A stretch of DNA of 64,000 nucleotides from an uncultured Succinivibrio sp. (GTDB lineage Bacteria; Pseudomonadota; Gammaproteobacteria; Enterobacterales; Succinivibrionaceae). Below are positions 10,354 to 20,247 of the stretch, in pieces. The notes below the pieces were generated by a model. It saw nothing but the letters and a program-made list of their open reading frames with translations. It did no database searches and was not told where the DNA came from. The translations under genes and the position numbers were made by a program. Location of the stretch: assembly GCA_902785325.1 (NCBI GenBank), contig CACZXZ010000001.1, positions 52,860 through 116,859 of the forward strand. Direction: 5' to 3'. The number at the start of each line of letters is the position of its first letter. The first letter of the stretch is position 1.

Positions 10354-10380
10354 TCAAGAAAAATCAGAATCGAACGATAA
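10354..10380 (+). promoter_or_regulatory. Sigma-28 (FliA)-type promoter of fliS
   Basis: TCAAGAAA (10354-10361), 11 bp, then AACGATAA (10373-10380). This matches the FliA pattern TCAAG/TAAAG-N11/12-GCCGATAA, with CGATAA exact. It ends 44 bp before the fliS ATG. Confidence 0.55.
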
Positions 10381-10424
10381 TAAATATATAAGACATAAGT
10401 ATTTTTGGTTTGCAGGAGATCCAA

Positions 10425-10850
10425 ATGTACGGTAGAAATTTAAAAGCGTATAAAAAAACAAATTTAGAGGCTGAGTTATCAGTTGCTGATCCTCATCGTG
10501 TAATTCAGATGATGTATGAGGGCTTAATTGAGCGTTTATCTCAGGCTAAAGGTGCAATTATGCGCCATGACTATGAGTATAAGGCTGATAGAATTTCAAA
10601 AGCTGTTGGCATTATCAATGGTCTACAGTCAGCTTTAGATAACCGCTCAAACCCAGAGTTAGGTCAGAGGATGTTTGCCTTATATGACTATATGAAGGAG
10701 TTATTAACTAAAGCTTCAGTATCTTTGGATACAGCCCCTATTGATGAGGTTATAAACTTAATCCTTCCAATTAAGCAAGCCTGGGATCAGATCCCTCAAG
10801 ATATTAAAGAAAAGACTAATCAGCAGATCTTAAATTCCCCTGATTACTAA
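10425..10850 (+). CDS. fliS: Flagellin export chaperone FliS
   Basis: 141 residues, alpha-helical, with the FliS opening MYGRNLKAYKKTNLEAEL and the DPHRVIQMMYEGLIERLSQA core that binds the flagellin C-terminus and blocks early polymerisation. The ATG at 10425 is preceded by AGGAG at the right distance; a TTG 15 bp upstream overlaps that site and is rejected as start. The gene has its own sigma-28-like promoter. Neither flagellin nor fliD is in this window, so its client is encoded elsewhere. Confidence 0.92.
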   Translation: MYGRNLKAYKKTNLEAELSVADPHRVIQMMYEGLIERLSQAKGAIMRHDYEYKADRISKAVGIINGLQSALDNRSNPELGQRMFALYDYMKELLTKASVSLDTAPIDEVINLILPIKQAWDQIPQDIKEKTNQQILNSPDY

Positions 10851-10852
10851 AC

Positions 10853-10880
10853 TAAAGAGTGCCTTACGCACTCTTTTTTC
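10853..10880. terminator. Bidirectional terminator between fliS and the EamA gene
   Basis: Arms AAAGAGTGC and GCACTCTTT with loop CTTAC, flanked by A and T runs. The loop contains the stop codon of the convergent EamA-family gene, so both transcripts share this hairpin. Confidence 0.8.
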
Positions 10881-11778
10881 TGTTAGTAAGTTTTGCTCTC
10901 ATAGAGCAAAACAAACCTAAAACAATAATTAATCCACCAATTGCTTCTTGAATTACAAATTTCTCTTTTAAAATAGTAATACCAAAAATAACGCCAAATA
11001 ATGGAATTAAGTAAACAAAGGTTCCACCTTTGCTTGCTCCAACTTTAGTGATAGCTACATTCCAGGAAACAAAAGCCACCACGCCTGCAAGAATTGATAA
11101 AGTAAGAAAAGCTATAATATCAGTAGTATTAAGCCTATATAGTTCTAAAGAGTCAGTGGCAACTCCAGTGATTGTGCAATAAATGGCACCAAATAAACCA
11201 GTCCAAGCTGTAACTGTAATTGGACTAATATTCTTTGATAGTTTCCAACTTATAACTACGTATATAGACCACATTGCCTCGCAGATAATCACTAAGATCT
11301 CACCAAAGTTAATTCTTAAAGAGAGTAGTGCATTGATGGAGCCTTTACATACAATAAAGATAGCTCCAATACAGCAAAGAGCTATGCCTAGCCAGCCTAA
11401 TTTGCTTAATTTCTCGCCAATAAAAATCAAAGCTAAGGTTGAGGTTACAGCAGGTCCGATACTTTCAATTAAAGCCGCATTAGAAGCAGGAATGGTTCGT
11501 AGTGCCTCAAAGAATAAGTAGTTATGTAGATAAATACCTACACAGCCCATAATCAATAGGATTTTAAGATCTCGCCAAGGAACAAGGATGGCCTTTTTGC
11601 CTTTGGCTAAATACAAAAAGGGAAACAAAATAGCTGCTACTAAATAAAATCTTGTTGAGGTTATTAGTAGTGGACTCATACTGTCTTTTAAGTATCTGCC
11701 ACAAATTGGACTAAAAGCCCAAAAGATGCAAGCAACCATCAATAAGGCGTAGTATTTTGCAAGCTTATTAGTTCTCAT
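10864..11778 (-). CDS. EamA/DMT-superfamily permease
   Basis: 304 residues with about ten hydrophobic segments and two EamA repeats, the usual form of inner-membrane drug/metabolite transporters. The N-terminal half has FSPICGRYLKDSMSPLLITSTRF and the C-terminal half ASKGGTFVYLIPLFGVIFG, typical of the RhaT/YdcZ-like group. The start ATG has an AAGGA site. Substrate cannot be read from sequence. It is a single-gene unit, convergent with fliS. Confidence 0.82.
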   Translation of the reverse strand: MRTNKLAKYYALLMVACIFWAFSPICGRYLKDSMSPLLITSTRFYLVAAILFPFLYLAKGKKAILVPWRDLKILLIMGCVGIYLHNYLFFEALRTIPASNAALIESIGPAVTSTLALIFIGEKLSKLGWLGIALCCIGAIFIVCKGSINALLSLRINFGEILVIICEAMWSIYVVISWKLSKNISPITVTAWTGLFGAIYCTITGVATDSLELYRLNTTDIIAFLTLSILAGVVAFVSWNVAITKVGASKGGTFVYLIPLFGVIFGITILKEKFVIQEAIGGLIIVLGLFCSMRAKLTNRKKSA

Positions 11779-11850
11779 AACAGTTCCTAAGGATTAAAGA
11801 TAGACATCATTATATGATAGTGGGTGCAAAGTTGTTGTCTTCAAAATCAA

Positions 11851-11879
11851 AAAAAAAAGCTCCCAAGGGAGCTTTTTTT
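11851..11879. terminator. Terminator downstream of pyruvate kinase
   Basis: Arms AAAAAAAGCTCCC and GGGAGCTTTTTTT with an AA loop. On the minus strand the stem is followed by a long T run. It ends the pyk transcript. Confidence 0.85.
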
Positions 11880-11894
11880 CTAACAGTTAACTTA

Positions 11895-13313
11895 TTAGAT
11901 AGTTTGAACTGACATGGTGTTGGTGATTCCTGATGGAACTAAAGCACCGTTAACCATAACGATCTGATCACCAACCTTTGCTAAACCTAACTCAACAGCT
12001 AGCTTCTTACCTAATTGGAAGAACTCGTCAGTTGAAGTGATGCGGTTTACAATCTTAGGTAGAACACCACGAGTTAAGCATAATTGACGTGCAGCCTTTA
12101 CGTTAGGTGTTAAAGCTAAGATTACAGCCTCTGGGTTGAACTTACGGATTGCACGAGCTGAATTACCGTGCTCAGTAGCAACAACGATAAGAGGTGATTT
12201 TAGAGTTGTAGCAGCTTCTACAGCAGCTAAACATGCTGAATCAGTTACGTTGTGAGCTGGAGCAACCTTGCGGAATACTTCGTCGTGGTTCTCTTCAACA
12301 TAAGCATCAGTACGCTCACAGATGGTGTTCATAGTGCGAACAGCCTCACGTGGGTACTTACCCTTAGCTGACTCACCTGATAACATAACTGCATCAGTAC
12401 CGTCTAAGATAGCGTTGGTTACGTCACCAGCTTCTGCACGGGTAGGACGTGGATTCTTAATCATAGAATCTAACATCTGAGTAGCAGTGATTACTGGCTT
12501 ACCAACTGCGTTACAACGCTTGATGATGTGTTTCTGAGCGAAAATAACTTCTTGAGCAGGGATTTCAACACCCATGTCACCACGAGCAACCATGATACCA
12601 TCAGCAGTTGCTAAGATGTCCTCAAAGTTATCTAAGCCTTCTTGGTTCTCAATCTTACAAATGATCTTGATGTCGTTACCGCCATTTGCGTCTAGGAAGT
12701 TACGGATATCTAAAACGTCTTCCTTAGTACGGGTAAATGAAGCAGCGATGAAGTCAACACCACGCTTGATACCAAATAGTAAATCGCCCTTATCTTTCTC
12801 TGATAAGAATGGCATAGAAATGTGAGTGCAAGGTAGGTTAACACCTTTGTGCTCGCCTAATTCACCGTTGTTTTGAACTTCACAAACAACGTCTGAACCT
12901 TGGATATCGATAACTTTTAAGCCGATTAAACCGTCATCTAATAGAACAGTTGAACCGATCTTTAAATCTTTTGCTAAATCAGGGTAGGTTACACCTACTT
13001 TTGACTTGTTGCCAACAAATGAAGCGTCAGCTGTTAAAACGATCTTGTCACCAGTGGTTAAAGTAACATCTTCGCCGTTCTCTAGATCACAAGTTCTGAT
13101 TTCAGGACCTTTAGTATCTAAAAGAACTGCAAAAACCTTACCAGTCTCTTCCATGATTGCATTGATGTTAGTGATACGACCACCGTGCTCTTCGAAGTCA
13201 CCGTGTGAGAAGTTTAATCTCATAACATTCATGCCAGAGTTTAATAAGGTTTCCATAATTTCGCGCTTCTCGGACTTAGGACCGATAGTGCAGACCATTT
13301 TAGTCTTTTTCAT
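11895..13313 (-). CDS. pykF: Pyruvate kinase
   Basis: 472 residues, the length of type I bacterial pyruvate kinases. Signatures: [11 protein letters not shown] at the N-terminus, [10 protein letters not shown], the K+/Mg2+ site [24 protein letters not shown], and a C-terminal allosteric domain. It converts phosphoenolpyruvate and ADP to pyruvate and ATP. In a fumarate-respiring anaerobe this competes with PEP carboxylation to oxaloacetate, the feed to fumarate reductase encoded immediately upstream on the same strand. It is a separate unit, bounded by terminators on both sides. Confidence 0.95.
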   Translation of the reverse strand: MKKTKMVCTIGPKSEKREIMETLLNSGMNVMRLNFSHGDFEEHGGRITNINAIMEETGKVFAVLLDTKGPEIRTCDLENGEDVTLTTGDKIVLTADASFVGNKSKVGVTYPDLAKDLKIGSTVLLDDGLIGLKVIDIQGSDVVCEVQNNGELGEHKGVNLPCTHISMPFLSEKDKGDLLFGIKRGVDFIAASFTRTKEDVLDIRNFLDANGGNDIKIICKIENQEGLDNFEDILATADGIMVARGDMGVEIPAQEVIFAQKHIIKRCNAVGKPVITATQMLDSMIKNPRPTRAEAGDVTNAILDGTDAVMLSGESAKGKYPREAVRTMNTICERTDAYVEENHDEVFRKVAPAHNVTDSACLAAVEAATTLKSPLIVVATEHGNSARAIRKFNPEAVILALTPNVKAARQLCLTRGVLPKIVNRITSTDEFFQLGKKLAVELGLAKVGDQIVMVNGALVPSGITNTMSVQTI

Positions 13314-13425
13314 AGTGTAGGCTCTCCTAGCGGAGTTTAAAGGTTAAAGGATATGTTTAAAATTCACGCAAATTATAACAGAAAACTTTAAAAATAATAG
13401 AGTAATTTTGTAAACGTTTCTAAAA

Positions 13426-13455
13426 AAAAATCGAGCCTTAAAAAGCTCGATTTTT
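13426..13455. terminator. Terminator of the frdABCD operon
   Basis: Arms AAAAATCGAGC and GCTCGATTTTT with an 8-nt loop. On the minus strand it lies about 28 bp past the frdD stop and is followed by T-rich sequence. Confidence 0.85.
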
Positions 13456-13482
13456 ATCACGGTTTAATCTACTTAAGATCTA

Positions 13483-13860
13483 TTAAAAGAACTTAACATA
13501 CATAAGTAGTTGTAAACCTAATGAAATGAATGAAATTGCAGCTGCACTGCCGTATGCAATGTACCATGTTAATTTTGAGTGAATACCAAAATCATGGCTT
13601 GAGTGGTGCATTCTGTGTAAAGCATAGAAGCTTAATAAGAAGATTACACCAAATACGCATAGGCTTAAGAACCAGTTGCTAAAAATTCCATAAACCTGGC
13701 CTAGATTTAAGAAACCATTTTGTAGGTCTCCACTAGTTAAGCCAGCAGCAATTAGTACTACCATGATTGCAGGTAATACCATTGAAGCTACCATACCACC
13801 AGCACCGAACATTAACCAGTACATTGGCTCGTCAGAACGAGTTGGAAGAAATTGACGCAT
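13483..13860 (-). CDS. frdD: Fumarate reductase subunit D (membrane anchor)
   Basis: 125 residues with three hydrophobic helices, matching FrdD. It anchors FrdAB in the cytoplasmic membrane and, with FrdC, forms the menaquinol sites. I chose the ATG at 13860, which has GGAG eight bases upstream and starts 11 bp after frdC. An upstream extension into frdC gives a cysteine-rich nonsense N-terminus (Cys-Tyr-Cys-Cys) and is rejected. The motif LHRMHHSSHDFGIH fits the loop region of FrdD. Confidence 0.92.
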   Translation of the reverse strand: MRQFLPTRSDEPMYWLMFGAGGMVASMVLPAIMVVLIAAGLTSGDLQNGFLNLGQVYGIFSNWFLSLCVFGVIFLLSFYALHRMHHSSHDFGIHSKLTWYIAYGSAAAISFISLGLQLLMYVKFF

Positions 13861-13871
13861 TGTAATTCTCC

Positions 13872-14324
13872 TTATTTGGTTAGGTAAGCAACAGCTAAGA
13901 TAACAACAGTAGCACCTACTAGACCTAAGTATAGAGCTGCTTTGGTTACCCACTCTGGTAATAACTCAGTTGAGTTCTTGTTCATGAATACTCTAACTGC
14001 CTTAGGCATTAGGGCAAACCATGTTACAGCGTGGAATAGCTGTGAAACAAGAATAATCACATTAAGTGCGATAATAACTGGGTTACCTAAGAAGTTCTGT
14101 AGGTACCAAACATAAGGTGCAACGCCAGTTAGAGACTGATTTGGAGTTAACTCGCATAGAGCTAACATAAAGATACCAAATAGAATCTCTAATACAGCAA
14201 ATAAAGCTAAAACAGCTGTACCTTCACGAACCATGTAGAAGATGTAGAATGGGTTCTCTAACCACCAGGTCATCTTCTTTACAGGAGGATTGTAAGGTTT
14301 ACGAAATGACTTTACTTCGCTCAT
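13872..14324 (-). CDS. frdC: Fumarate reductase subunit C (membrane anchor)
   Basis: 150 residues, three transmembrane helices. The FrdC opening is clear: RKPYNPPVKKMTWWLENPFY, then the YMVREGTAV segment containing the glutamate implicated in quinol oxidation in E. coli. HAVTWFALMPKA matches the third-helix region. It is about 20 residues longer than E. coli FrdC, mainly in the loop after helix 1. It ends 11 bp before frdD and starts 1 bp after frdB. Confidence 0.93.
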   Translation of the reverse strand: MSEVKSFRKPYNPPVKKMTWWLENPFYIFYMVREGTAVLALFAVLEILFGIFMLALCELTPNQSLTGVAPYVWYLQNFLGNPVIIALNVIILVSQLFHAVTWFALMPKAVRVFMNKNSTELLPEWVTKAALYLGLVGATVVILAVAYLTK

Positions 14325-14325
14325 A

Positions 14326-15078
14326 TTAATGCTCCGGTTTGATCATGTTGAATACGTAATCAGTAGCACTCATCTTCTTACCTAATTGGATTGCTGAAGA
14401 TGGATCTACGTGTTTAGGACATACTTCTGAGCAGTAGCCTACGAATGTGCAGCTCCATGCACCTTCCTCAGAATTTAGGAATGGAGCACGTAACTTAGCA
14501 CCAGCATCACGGTTATCAACATTGTAACGATATAGTAATGTTAATGCTGCAGGACCGATAAACTTAGGATTTAGTTTATATTGTGGGCAAGCTGCATAAC
14601 AACAACCGCAGTTAATACATTGAGCAAACTGTAAGTAAGCTTCCATTTGCATTGGAGTTTGCTTAAAGTTCTTGTTTAAAGGCATATTAGCGTTCTTAGC
14701 ATCAGGAATGATGTAAGGCTTGATACGCTCAATCTTCTCGATAAGATCTGATAAGTCAACAACAAGATCACGCTCGATAGGGAAGTTTGCTAAAGGCTCG
14801 ATCTTCATGTCTTTACCTTCGTAGTCACGTAAGAAGGTCTTACATGCTAAGTGAGGTACACCGTTAACCATCATACCGCAAGAACCGCAAACAGCCATAC
14901 GGCAAGACCAACGGAAGGATAAGCTTGGCTCAAAGTTGTCTTTGATGTAGAAAAGAGCTTCTAGAACAGAAGTATCCTTGTGATAAGGAACATCAAAGGT
15001 CTGCTCCCATGGCTCTTTATCCTGCTCTGGGCGGTAGCGAAGAACAGTAACTTTCATTGTCTTTTGAGTTGCTTCCAT
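14326..15078 (-). CDS. frdB: Fumarate reductase iron-sulfur subunit FrdB
   Basis: 250 residues. The [2Fe-2S] cysteines are C59, C64, C67 and C79. The [4Fe-4S] and [3Fe-4S] clusters are supplied by C154, C157, C160, C164 and C210, C216, C220. This is the full ligand set for the three-cluster electron wire from quinol to the flavin in FrdA. The ATG overlaps the frdA stop (TAATG). The first [2Fe-2S] motif keeps the ordinary Cys ligands. Confidence 0.96.
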   Translation of the reverse strand: MEATQKTMKVTVLRYRPEQDKEPWEQTFDVPYHKDTSVLEALFYIKDNFEPSLSFRWSCRMAVCGSCGMMVNGVPHLACKTFLRDYEGKDMKIEPLANFPIERDLVVDLSDLIEKIERIKPYIIPDAKNANMPLNKNFKQTPMQMEAYLQFAQCINCGCCYAACPQYKLNPKFIGPAALTLLYRYNVDNRDAGAKLRAPFLNSEEGAWSCTFVGYCSEVCPKHVDPSSAIQLGKKMSATDYVFNMIKPEH

Positions 15079-16886
15079 TATTTAGCCTCCTTTGCCTTTT
15101 TTGCAGCTTCAGCAGCTTCTGCTTCAGCACCGTATACACGCTTAGCAGGCTGGAAGGTTGTGATCTTAACTGGGCTTAGCTCGATTCTTGGCTCATCAGC
15201 ACCTTCTTGCTTGAATGCTAATGAGTGCTTTAAGAAGTTTACGTCATCACGTTGCTTGTATGCACCATCAGGACCATCTAGACGCTGATGTGAACCACGT
15301 GACTCCTTACGGTTGATTGCAGAGTGAACCATACATTGAGCAACATCTAAGGTGTAACCTAACTCAATTAAATTCATCCACTCAGTGTTGAATACACGAC
15401 CGCGGTCGGTTAAGCCAACGTTCTTGATGCGGTTTTGTAAAGTCTTTAGAGTCTCGATGGTCTTCTTCATTGACTCTTCTTCACGGTAAATACCAACACC
15501 TTCTTCCATTGACTGACCCATCTCATGACGGATCTTAGACATTGACTCAGTGCCCTTTACGTCAAATAGATCTAAAGCACGCTTTTGAGCAGCTTCTGCT
15601 TGACGAGCTAATTCAGGAGAATCGAAGTCTTTTAAGCTGTGTGCACGCTCAGCCATTGCGTCACCACCGATCTTACCGAATACGATGGTTTCAACTAATG
15701 AGTTAGAGCCTAAGCGGTTTGCACCGTGAATACCAACAGATGCGCACTCACCACCAGCATATAGACCTGGCATACGAGTTGCTGTATTACCATCGGTCTC
15801 GATACCACCCATAGTGTAGTGAACTACAGGACGTACTGGAACTGGAGCCTTAACAGGATCAACACCTGAGTAAGTCATAGCAAGTTCGCAGATTAGAGGT
15901 AAACGCTCATGTAAGTATTTCTCACCTAAGTGAGTTAAGTCTAAGTGAACAGCCTCACCTAAAGGATACTTAATGGTACGGCCTTTCTTTGACTCGTTCC
16001 AGAAAGCTTGTGATAGACGATCACGTGGACCTAATTCCATGTATTTGTTCTTTGGTTGTCCAACTGGAGTTTCAGGGCCTAGACCGTAGTCTTGTAAGTA
16101 ACGGTAGCCATCCTTGTTATATAGAACACCACCTTCACCACGGCAACCTTCTGTCATTAGAAGACCGCAACCTAATAGACCTGTAGGGTGATATTGAACG
16201 AATTCCATATCACGTAGAGGTACACCATGACGGTAAGCTAAAGCCATACCATCACCAGTTACGATACCGCCGTTAGTATTGAATAGGTAGCAACGACCAG
16301 CACCACCAGTTGCTAAGAATACTGCCTTAGCATTGATCTGACGGAATGCACCATTTTGTAGGTCGTAGCAAACAACACCCTTACACTCACCATCTTCTTC
16401 TAATAAATCTAGAACGAAGTGCTCGTCAAAACGTTGAATTGAAGGGAATTGAACTGAAGTCTGATATAAGGTGTGTAACATGTGGAAGCCAGACTTATCA
16501 GCAGCAAACCATGTACGAGGTACTTTCATACCACCGAAACGACGTACGTTTACGTCACCATTTGGCTTACGGCTCCAAGGGCAACCCCAGTGCTCTAATT
16601 GATATAGCTCTTCAGGAGCTTGTCTTACAAACTTCTCAACTACATCTTGTTCACATAGCCAATCACCACCAGCTACTGTGTCTTCAAAATGCTTTTGATA
16701 TGAATCGTCATCACGAACAACACCAGCAGCACCACCTTCGGCAGCAACAGTGTGTGAACGCATTGGGTAAACTTTGGAAATGAGTGCTACGCGAAGTTTT
16801 GGATCAGCTTGTGCAACAGCAATTGCAGCACGAAGACCGGTACCACCAGCACCCACGATAGCAACATCAAATTGATATTTTTCCAC
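15078..16886 (-). CDS. frdA: Fumarate reductase flavoprotein subunit FrdA
   Basis: 602 residues. The dinucleotide-binding [10 protein letters not shown] is at 12-21, the covalent FAD histidine is H45 in [11 protein letters not shown], and the active-site region includes HPTGLLGCG and GGIETD motifs. It reduces fumarate to succinate on the cytoplasmic face of the membrane. The start is a GTG at 16886 with AGGAG 6 bp upstream. The C-terminus carries an Ala/Lys/Glu-rich tail. First gene of frdABCD; a possible FNR-like site lies upstream. Confidence 0.96.
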   Translation of the reverse strand: MEKYQFDVAIVGAGGTGLRAAIAVAQADPKLRVALISKVYPMRSHTVAAEGGAAGVVRDDDSYQKHFEDTVAGGDWLCEQDVVEKFVRQAPEELYQLEHWGCPWSRKPNGDVNVRRFGGMKVPRTWFAADKSGFHMLHTLYQTSVQFPSIQRFDEHFVLDLLEEDGECKGVVCYDLQNGAFRQINAKAVFLATGGAGRCYLFNTNGGIVTGDGMALAYRHGVPLRDMEFVQYHPTGLLGCGLLMTEGCRGEGGVLYNKDGYRYLQDYGLGPETPVGQPKNKYMELGPRDRLSQAFWNESKKGRTIKYPLGEAVHLDLTHLGEKYLHERLPLICELAMTYSGVDPVKAPVPVRPVVHYTMGGIETDGNTATRMPGLYAGGECASVGIHGANRLGSNSLVETIVFGKIGGDAMAERAHSLKDFDSPELARQAEAAQKRALDLFDVKGTESMSKIRHEMGQSMEEGVGIYREEESMKKTIETLKTLQNRIKNVGLTDRGRVFNTEWMNLIELGYTLDVAQCMVHSAINRKESRGSHQRLDGPDGAYKQRDDVNFLKHSLAFKQEGADEPRIELSPVKITTFQPAKRVYGAEAEAAEAAKKAKEAK

Positions 16887-17009
16887 GTGAATCTCCTAAA
16901 TGTAGTAGCTCTTAATTTAAGCTACTTGTTAGCAAGCAAAAAAACAGTCTAATTATAACTGTAAACAAGAATAAATGCTCAAATTAAAAGGTCAGAATTT
17001 GCTAAATAT

Positions 17010-17023
17010 TTGATATTTAATAA
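17010..17023 (-). promoter_or_regulatory. Possible FNR-type site upstream of frdA
   Basis: On the minus strand TTATTAAATATCAA matches the FNR consensus TTGAT-N4-ATCAA at 8 of 10 positions, with the ATCAA half exact. A TATAAT -10 candidate lies at 16957-16952, which would put the site near -70. Fumarate reductase is FNR-activated in E. coli. The site overlaps nothing else, but chance matches are common in AT-rich DNA. Confidence 0.28.
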
Positions 17024-17070
17024 AAAATAAAATCTACAATACTAGATTATTATTCTGTATTGTAGATTTT
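17024..17070 (-). terminator. Terminator of psd
   Basis: Perfect 14-bp arms AAAATCTACAATAC and GTATTGTAGATTTT with a 14-nt loop. On the minus strand the stem runs into ATTTTTTATT. It lies between psd and the frdA promoter region and insulates frd. Confidence 0.75.
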
Positions 17071-17094
17071 GCTTAAAAAGAGGTAATTTTAGTG

Positions 17095-17937
17095 CTAAAT
17101 GATTAGGGAACGACCCATTTTTACAGGTAGACCTGTTTCAAAATCTTCTGGTAATTCACCGTTTTGATCAGACCATAAGCAGATGACAGTACTACCATAT
17201 TTAAAGTAGCCAATTTCGTCACCTTTTTGATAACGAAGATTGTCATTTTCATAGGTTTTAATTTCAAGTCCTACTCTTCTATTGATAGTTCCACCCCAAG
17301 TGGTATGAATACTACCAACTAAAGCAGCACCTACCATAACTACACATAGAGGACCGATGGCGGTTTCAAAAAAGCACACAAGTCTTTCATTTTTAGTGTA
17401 GAGATCAGGCATATTAGAGATATTTCTACTGCCAACAGGGAAGAGTTTTCCTGGAACATGAATAGTCTTCTTTAAAGTTCCATCAATTGGCATATGGATT
17501 CTGTGGTAATTTGAAGGGGATAGATAAAGGCAAGCGTATCTACCATTTTCAAATTGTTGAGCATCATTACTGTCACCACCGACTAAAGCCTTTAAAGAGT
17601 AATCTAAGCCTTTAGCTTGGATTAAGCGACCATTATCAATAGTGCCAGCCTGTCCTACAGTTCCATCTACAGGGCAAACACCAACACAATCGGTAGCTAA
17701 AGGACGGGCGTTTTCTTCTAACTTACGAATGAAGAATTCGTTAAAGGTCTTGTAGGCACCTAAATCTTTGTTAGCAATTTCATCGGTATTGATATTAAAA
17801 GATTTGATGAAGTTTTTAATTAAAAACTGAGTGAATCTTCCTAAAGGTACATCAGTAAGTTTTGCAGATAAAGAAGATAGAGTAGTAAAAGGAGTTAGAT
17901 ACTCTACAGTTTTTAAAATAGCAGTTGTAAAAGACAT
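17095..17937 (-). CDS. psd: Phosphatidylserine decarboxylase proenzyme
   Basis: 280 residues. The self-cleavage site is S209 in ALVGSIHTTWGG, where the chain splits to create the pyruvoyl prosthetic group of the alpha subunit. D91 (VDGTVG) and the YHRIHMP histidines complete the protease-like triad. The enzyme makes phosphatidylethanolamine at the inner membrane. Single-gene unit with its own terminator. Confidence 0.95.
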   Translation of the reverse strand: MSFTTAILKTVEYLTPFTTLSSLSAKLTDVPLGRFTQFLIKNFIKSFNINTDEIANKDLGAYKTFNEFFIRKLEENARPLATDCVGVCPVDGTVGQAGTIDNGRLIQAKGLDYSLKALVGGDSNDAQQFENGRYACLYLSPSNYHRIHMPIDGTLKKTIHVPGKLFPVGSRNISNMPDLYTKNERLVCFFETAIGPLCVVMVGAALVGSIHTTWGGTINRRVGLEIKTYENDNLRYQKGDEIGYFKYGSTVICLWSDQNGELPEDFETGLPVKMGRSLII

Positions 17938-18016
17938 GTACGCTCCATAATTAAATACATGACAGTAAATTTAATCTGATTTTACAAAATTTAGATATTA
18001 TTGCAACTTACATAAA

Positions 18017-18048
18017 AAAAGATCTCAAGGATAAACTTGAGATCTTTT
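18017..18048 (-). terminator. Terminator of the chemotaxis receptor gene
   Basis: Arms AAAAGATCTCAAG and CTTGAGATCTTTT with a 6-nt loop. On the minus strand it lies 19 bp after the stop and is followed by a T run. Confidence 0.8.
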
Positions 18049-18066
18049 AACCAAATACAAAATTAC

Positions 18067-19671
18067 CTAAATTTCAAATTGATGCACAATATCCACTAAT
18101 TCCTCTAATTGTTCTTTAGTCTGATTGATATTGCTATTTACTGTAGATACTTCATTTGCAAGAGACTTTGATCCGTCAGTAATATTCTTCATATTTGAGG
18201 AGATCTCAGCTGTTGCAGTAGTTTGTTCTTCAGCAGCTGTAGCAATTTGAGTAATTTGATTTGAAACCTCAGCAACTTGGGTAGTTACGGTGTGTAAAAT
18301 ACCGTGAATTTCATTGGTTTCAGTGCTAATAGCATCCATTTGTTGTACAGAAACTTGCATTGCATCGTTAGCATCAGTTGCATAGGTTTGAATTTGAGTA
18401 ACCATGTTAGTGATTTCTTGGGTAGATTTTGAAGTCCTTGAAGCTAAAGCACGAACTTCATCAGCAACCACGGCAAATCCCTTACCAGCTTCACCAGCAC
18501 GAGCAGCTTCAATAGCTGCATTTAAGGCAAGCAAGTTAGTTTGTGAGGCAATCTCATCAATAGTTTGCACGATAGTACCAATCTTTTGAGCTTGATCAGC
18601 AAGTTTTTCCACAAGTTTTGCATCCTCACGGGATTTTTTAGCTTGTTCATCTAGCTTGTTGATAGTAATTTCAACTCTATTGATACCATTTTCTGTGGTG
18701 TTAGAAGATTGATTTGCAGATACAGATGCGTTTTCACAGTTATGAGCAATATCAGCAGTAGTTGAAACCATCTCTTCAGAAGCTGCAGCTACGGTCAAGG
18801 AATGAGATTGATTCTCTTGGGCTGTATTGCACATGATGTTAGCTGATTCATAGATATTAGTCATAGCTGTATTAACTGATTTAGTTACAGACTGAATCTT
18901 TTCAACGCTAGTACACCAAGCAGTACGCATAGTTTCTAGAGATTCTAATAAAGGCTTAAATTCATCCTTTCTCTTTGTTTGGATTTTATCGTTTAGCTTT
19001 CCTGAAGCTAAAGTTTTAGCAATAAGGATGATTCTGTCGATACTACGTACAATGAATCTTGGCATAGTAAATAGGATGTAGGCTACAAGTAAAAATTGTA
19101 TTACAGCTGCCACGATTACAATTATTAATGGTTTTACGCTAGTTAAAGTTTCTACAGATTGTTTAGAAACATTGATTTGGTAACCATTAACTTTTAGTAC
19201 GTTTTCTTGAATGATTAAAAAGTCTTTAATCATTGAGCCATTGAAAACCTCATTGCGTCCTTTTACATCACCTGATTTTACTAAAGGTAAGTAGTCCTTT
19301 TCATAGGTGTTTAGAAAGTATGAAACATGCTGTTTGATAGCGCCAATTTCGATAGGATATCTAGCAGTTTGCAATTTGTCTGCTGCAACTTTCATATCCT
19401 GCAAAATTTGGTCTAGCTTAGGCAATAAATCATTATCACTGTTAGACTCATTAAGTTTTTCAAAGATAGCTTTTGCTTCATATGCCCGGTCAGCTGTAGC
19501 TCTAGTACGACCATATCTTTCAGCTAAAGTGGTATGAACAAAGCCTGCTACATCGCGGTTACTAGCCATACTACTAATGGAGGTACCAGCAAGTAGTATG
19601 GACATGATTAACAATATTAGGTAACCAATTACCAATTTCCTTTTCAAGGAAAGATTTTCTAGAAAATTCAT
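18067..19671 (-). CDS. Methyl-accepting chemotaxis protein
   Basis: 534 residues from the ATG at 19671, which has a strong AGGAGGATCTC site; an upstream extension is rejected. There is one N-terminal transmembrane helix (about 12-33), a periplasmic four-helix-bundle-like sensor domain of about 150 residues, a second membrane helix near 185-205, HAMP, and the conserved signalling hairpin ([20 protein letters not shown]) that binds CheA/CheW. The C-terminus lacks the CheR-docking pentapeptide. The ligand cannot be told. It is an orphan receptor with its own terminator. Confidence 0.92.
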   Translation of the reverse strand: MNFLENLSLKRKLVIGYLILLIMSILLAGTSISSMASNRDVAGFVHTTLAERYGRTRATADRAYEAKAIFEKLNESNSDNDLLPKLDQILQDMKVAADKLQTARYPIEIGAIKQHVSYFLNTYEKDYLPLVKSGDVKGRNEVFNGSMIKDFLIIQENVLKVNGYQINVSKQSVETLTSVKPLIIVIVAAVIQFLLVAYILFTMPRFIVRSIDRIILIAKTLASGKLNDKIQTKRKDEFKPLLESLETMRTAWCTSVEKIQSVTKSVNTAMTNIYESANIMCNTAQENQSHSLTVAAASEEMVSTTADIAHNCENASVSANQSSNTTENGINRVEITINKLDEQAKKSREDAKLVEKLADQAQKIGTIVQTIDEIASQTNLLALNAAIEAARAGEAGKGFAVVADEVRALASRTSKSTQEITNMVTQIQTYATDANDAMQVSVQQMDAISTETNEIHGILHTVTTQVAEVSNQITQIATAAEEQTTATAEISSNMKNITDGSKSLANEVSTVNSNINQTKEQLEELVDIVHQFEI

Positions 19672-19928
19672 AGTGAGATCCTCCTTTTCAGTCCATCCAT
19701 TCTTTTCATTTATCAAACAATCAACTAGTAAAAATTACAAAATTTTTACCTGTTCTTAACTTTATTATCGATACAAGTCGCAAGATTACTAATTCAAAAG
19801 TCAAAAATTGTGTGTTGAGTTCACATAAAAGGGAATACTATTCGTAAAAATGTGATATTGAAGGTATTTTTACAATGATCTATAGAGTGTTCACTGATAT
19901 GGCACAAAAAAAATTCTTTAAAAAAAAC

Positions 19929-19956
19929 TTGACTGAGAAAATTTGTTCTATATAAT
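19929..19956 (+). promoter_or_regulatory. Sigma-70 promoter of tRNA-Gly
   Basis: TTGACT, 16 bp, TATAAT, followed by GCTCGAAC, a GC-rich discriminator typical of stringently controlled tRNA promoters. The tRNA begins 15 bp downstream. Confidence 0.8.
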
Positions 19957-19971
19957 GCTCGAACATCGGAT

Positions 19972-20047
19972 GCGGGAATAGCTCAGTTGGTAGAGCATAA
20001 CCTTGCCATGGTTAGGGTCGCGAGTTCGAACCTCGTTTCCCGCTCCA
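19972..20047 (+). tRNA. glyV: tRNA-Gly (anticodon GCC)
   Basis: 76-nt cloverleaf including encoded CCA. Acceptor arms GCGGGAA and TTCCCGC, D-arm AGCTCAGTTGGTAGAGC, anticodon loop TTGCCAT with GCC at 20005-20007, and T-arm GTTCGAA are all present. It has its own promoter. Confidence 0.96.
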
Positions 20048-20087
20048 ATTCACTTCTTATCATTTCAATAGAAATCCTAAAAAACAC

Positions 20088-20120
20088 AAAAAATCTTCTT
20101 TCAAGAAGGTCGTTTTTTCA
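20088..20120 (+). terminator. Terminator after tRNA-Gly
   Basis: A short CTTC/GAAG hairpin embedded in A-run and T-run flanks (AAAAAATCTTC and GAAGGTCGTTTTTT). The stem is modest but the T tract is clear. Confidence 0.5.
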
Positions 20121-20247
20121 TTTCTTCTCTTGAAAAACCTTGTTTAGTCCACATATATACAAATAGACAATTTAAGCAAGTTGATTTATAGAGTATAATT
20201 TGCCCTATTATTTTTTTATTCAAACCATTTTATTTTAGATATTGACC

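Noticed and set aside
16346-16783. 145-codon plus-strand frame rich in His and Gln inside frdA
   Set aside because: Antisense shadow of a strongly conserved gene, with biased composition from reversed codons.
19765-19791. Sigma-28 promoter of the chemotaxis receptor gene (ATCGATAA on the minus strand)
   Set aside because: The -10 is fair but the -35 (TAGTAATC or TTAGTAAT) does not match.
19910-19925. TGGCAC upstream of tRNA-Gly as a sigma-54 promoter
   Set aside because: No GC dinucleotide 10 bp after the GG; a good sigma-70 promoter serves the tRNA.
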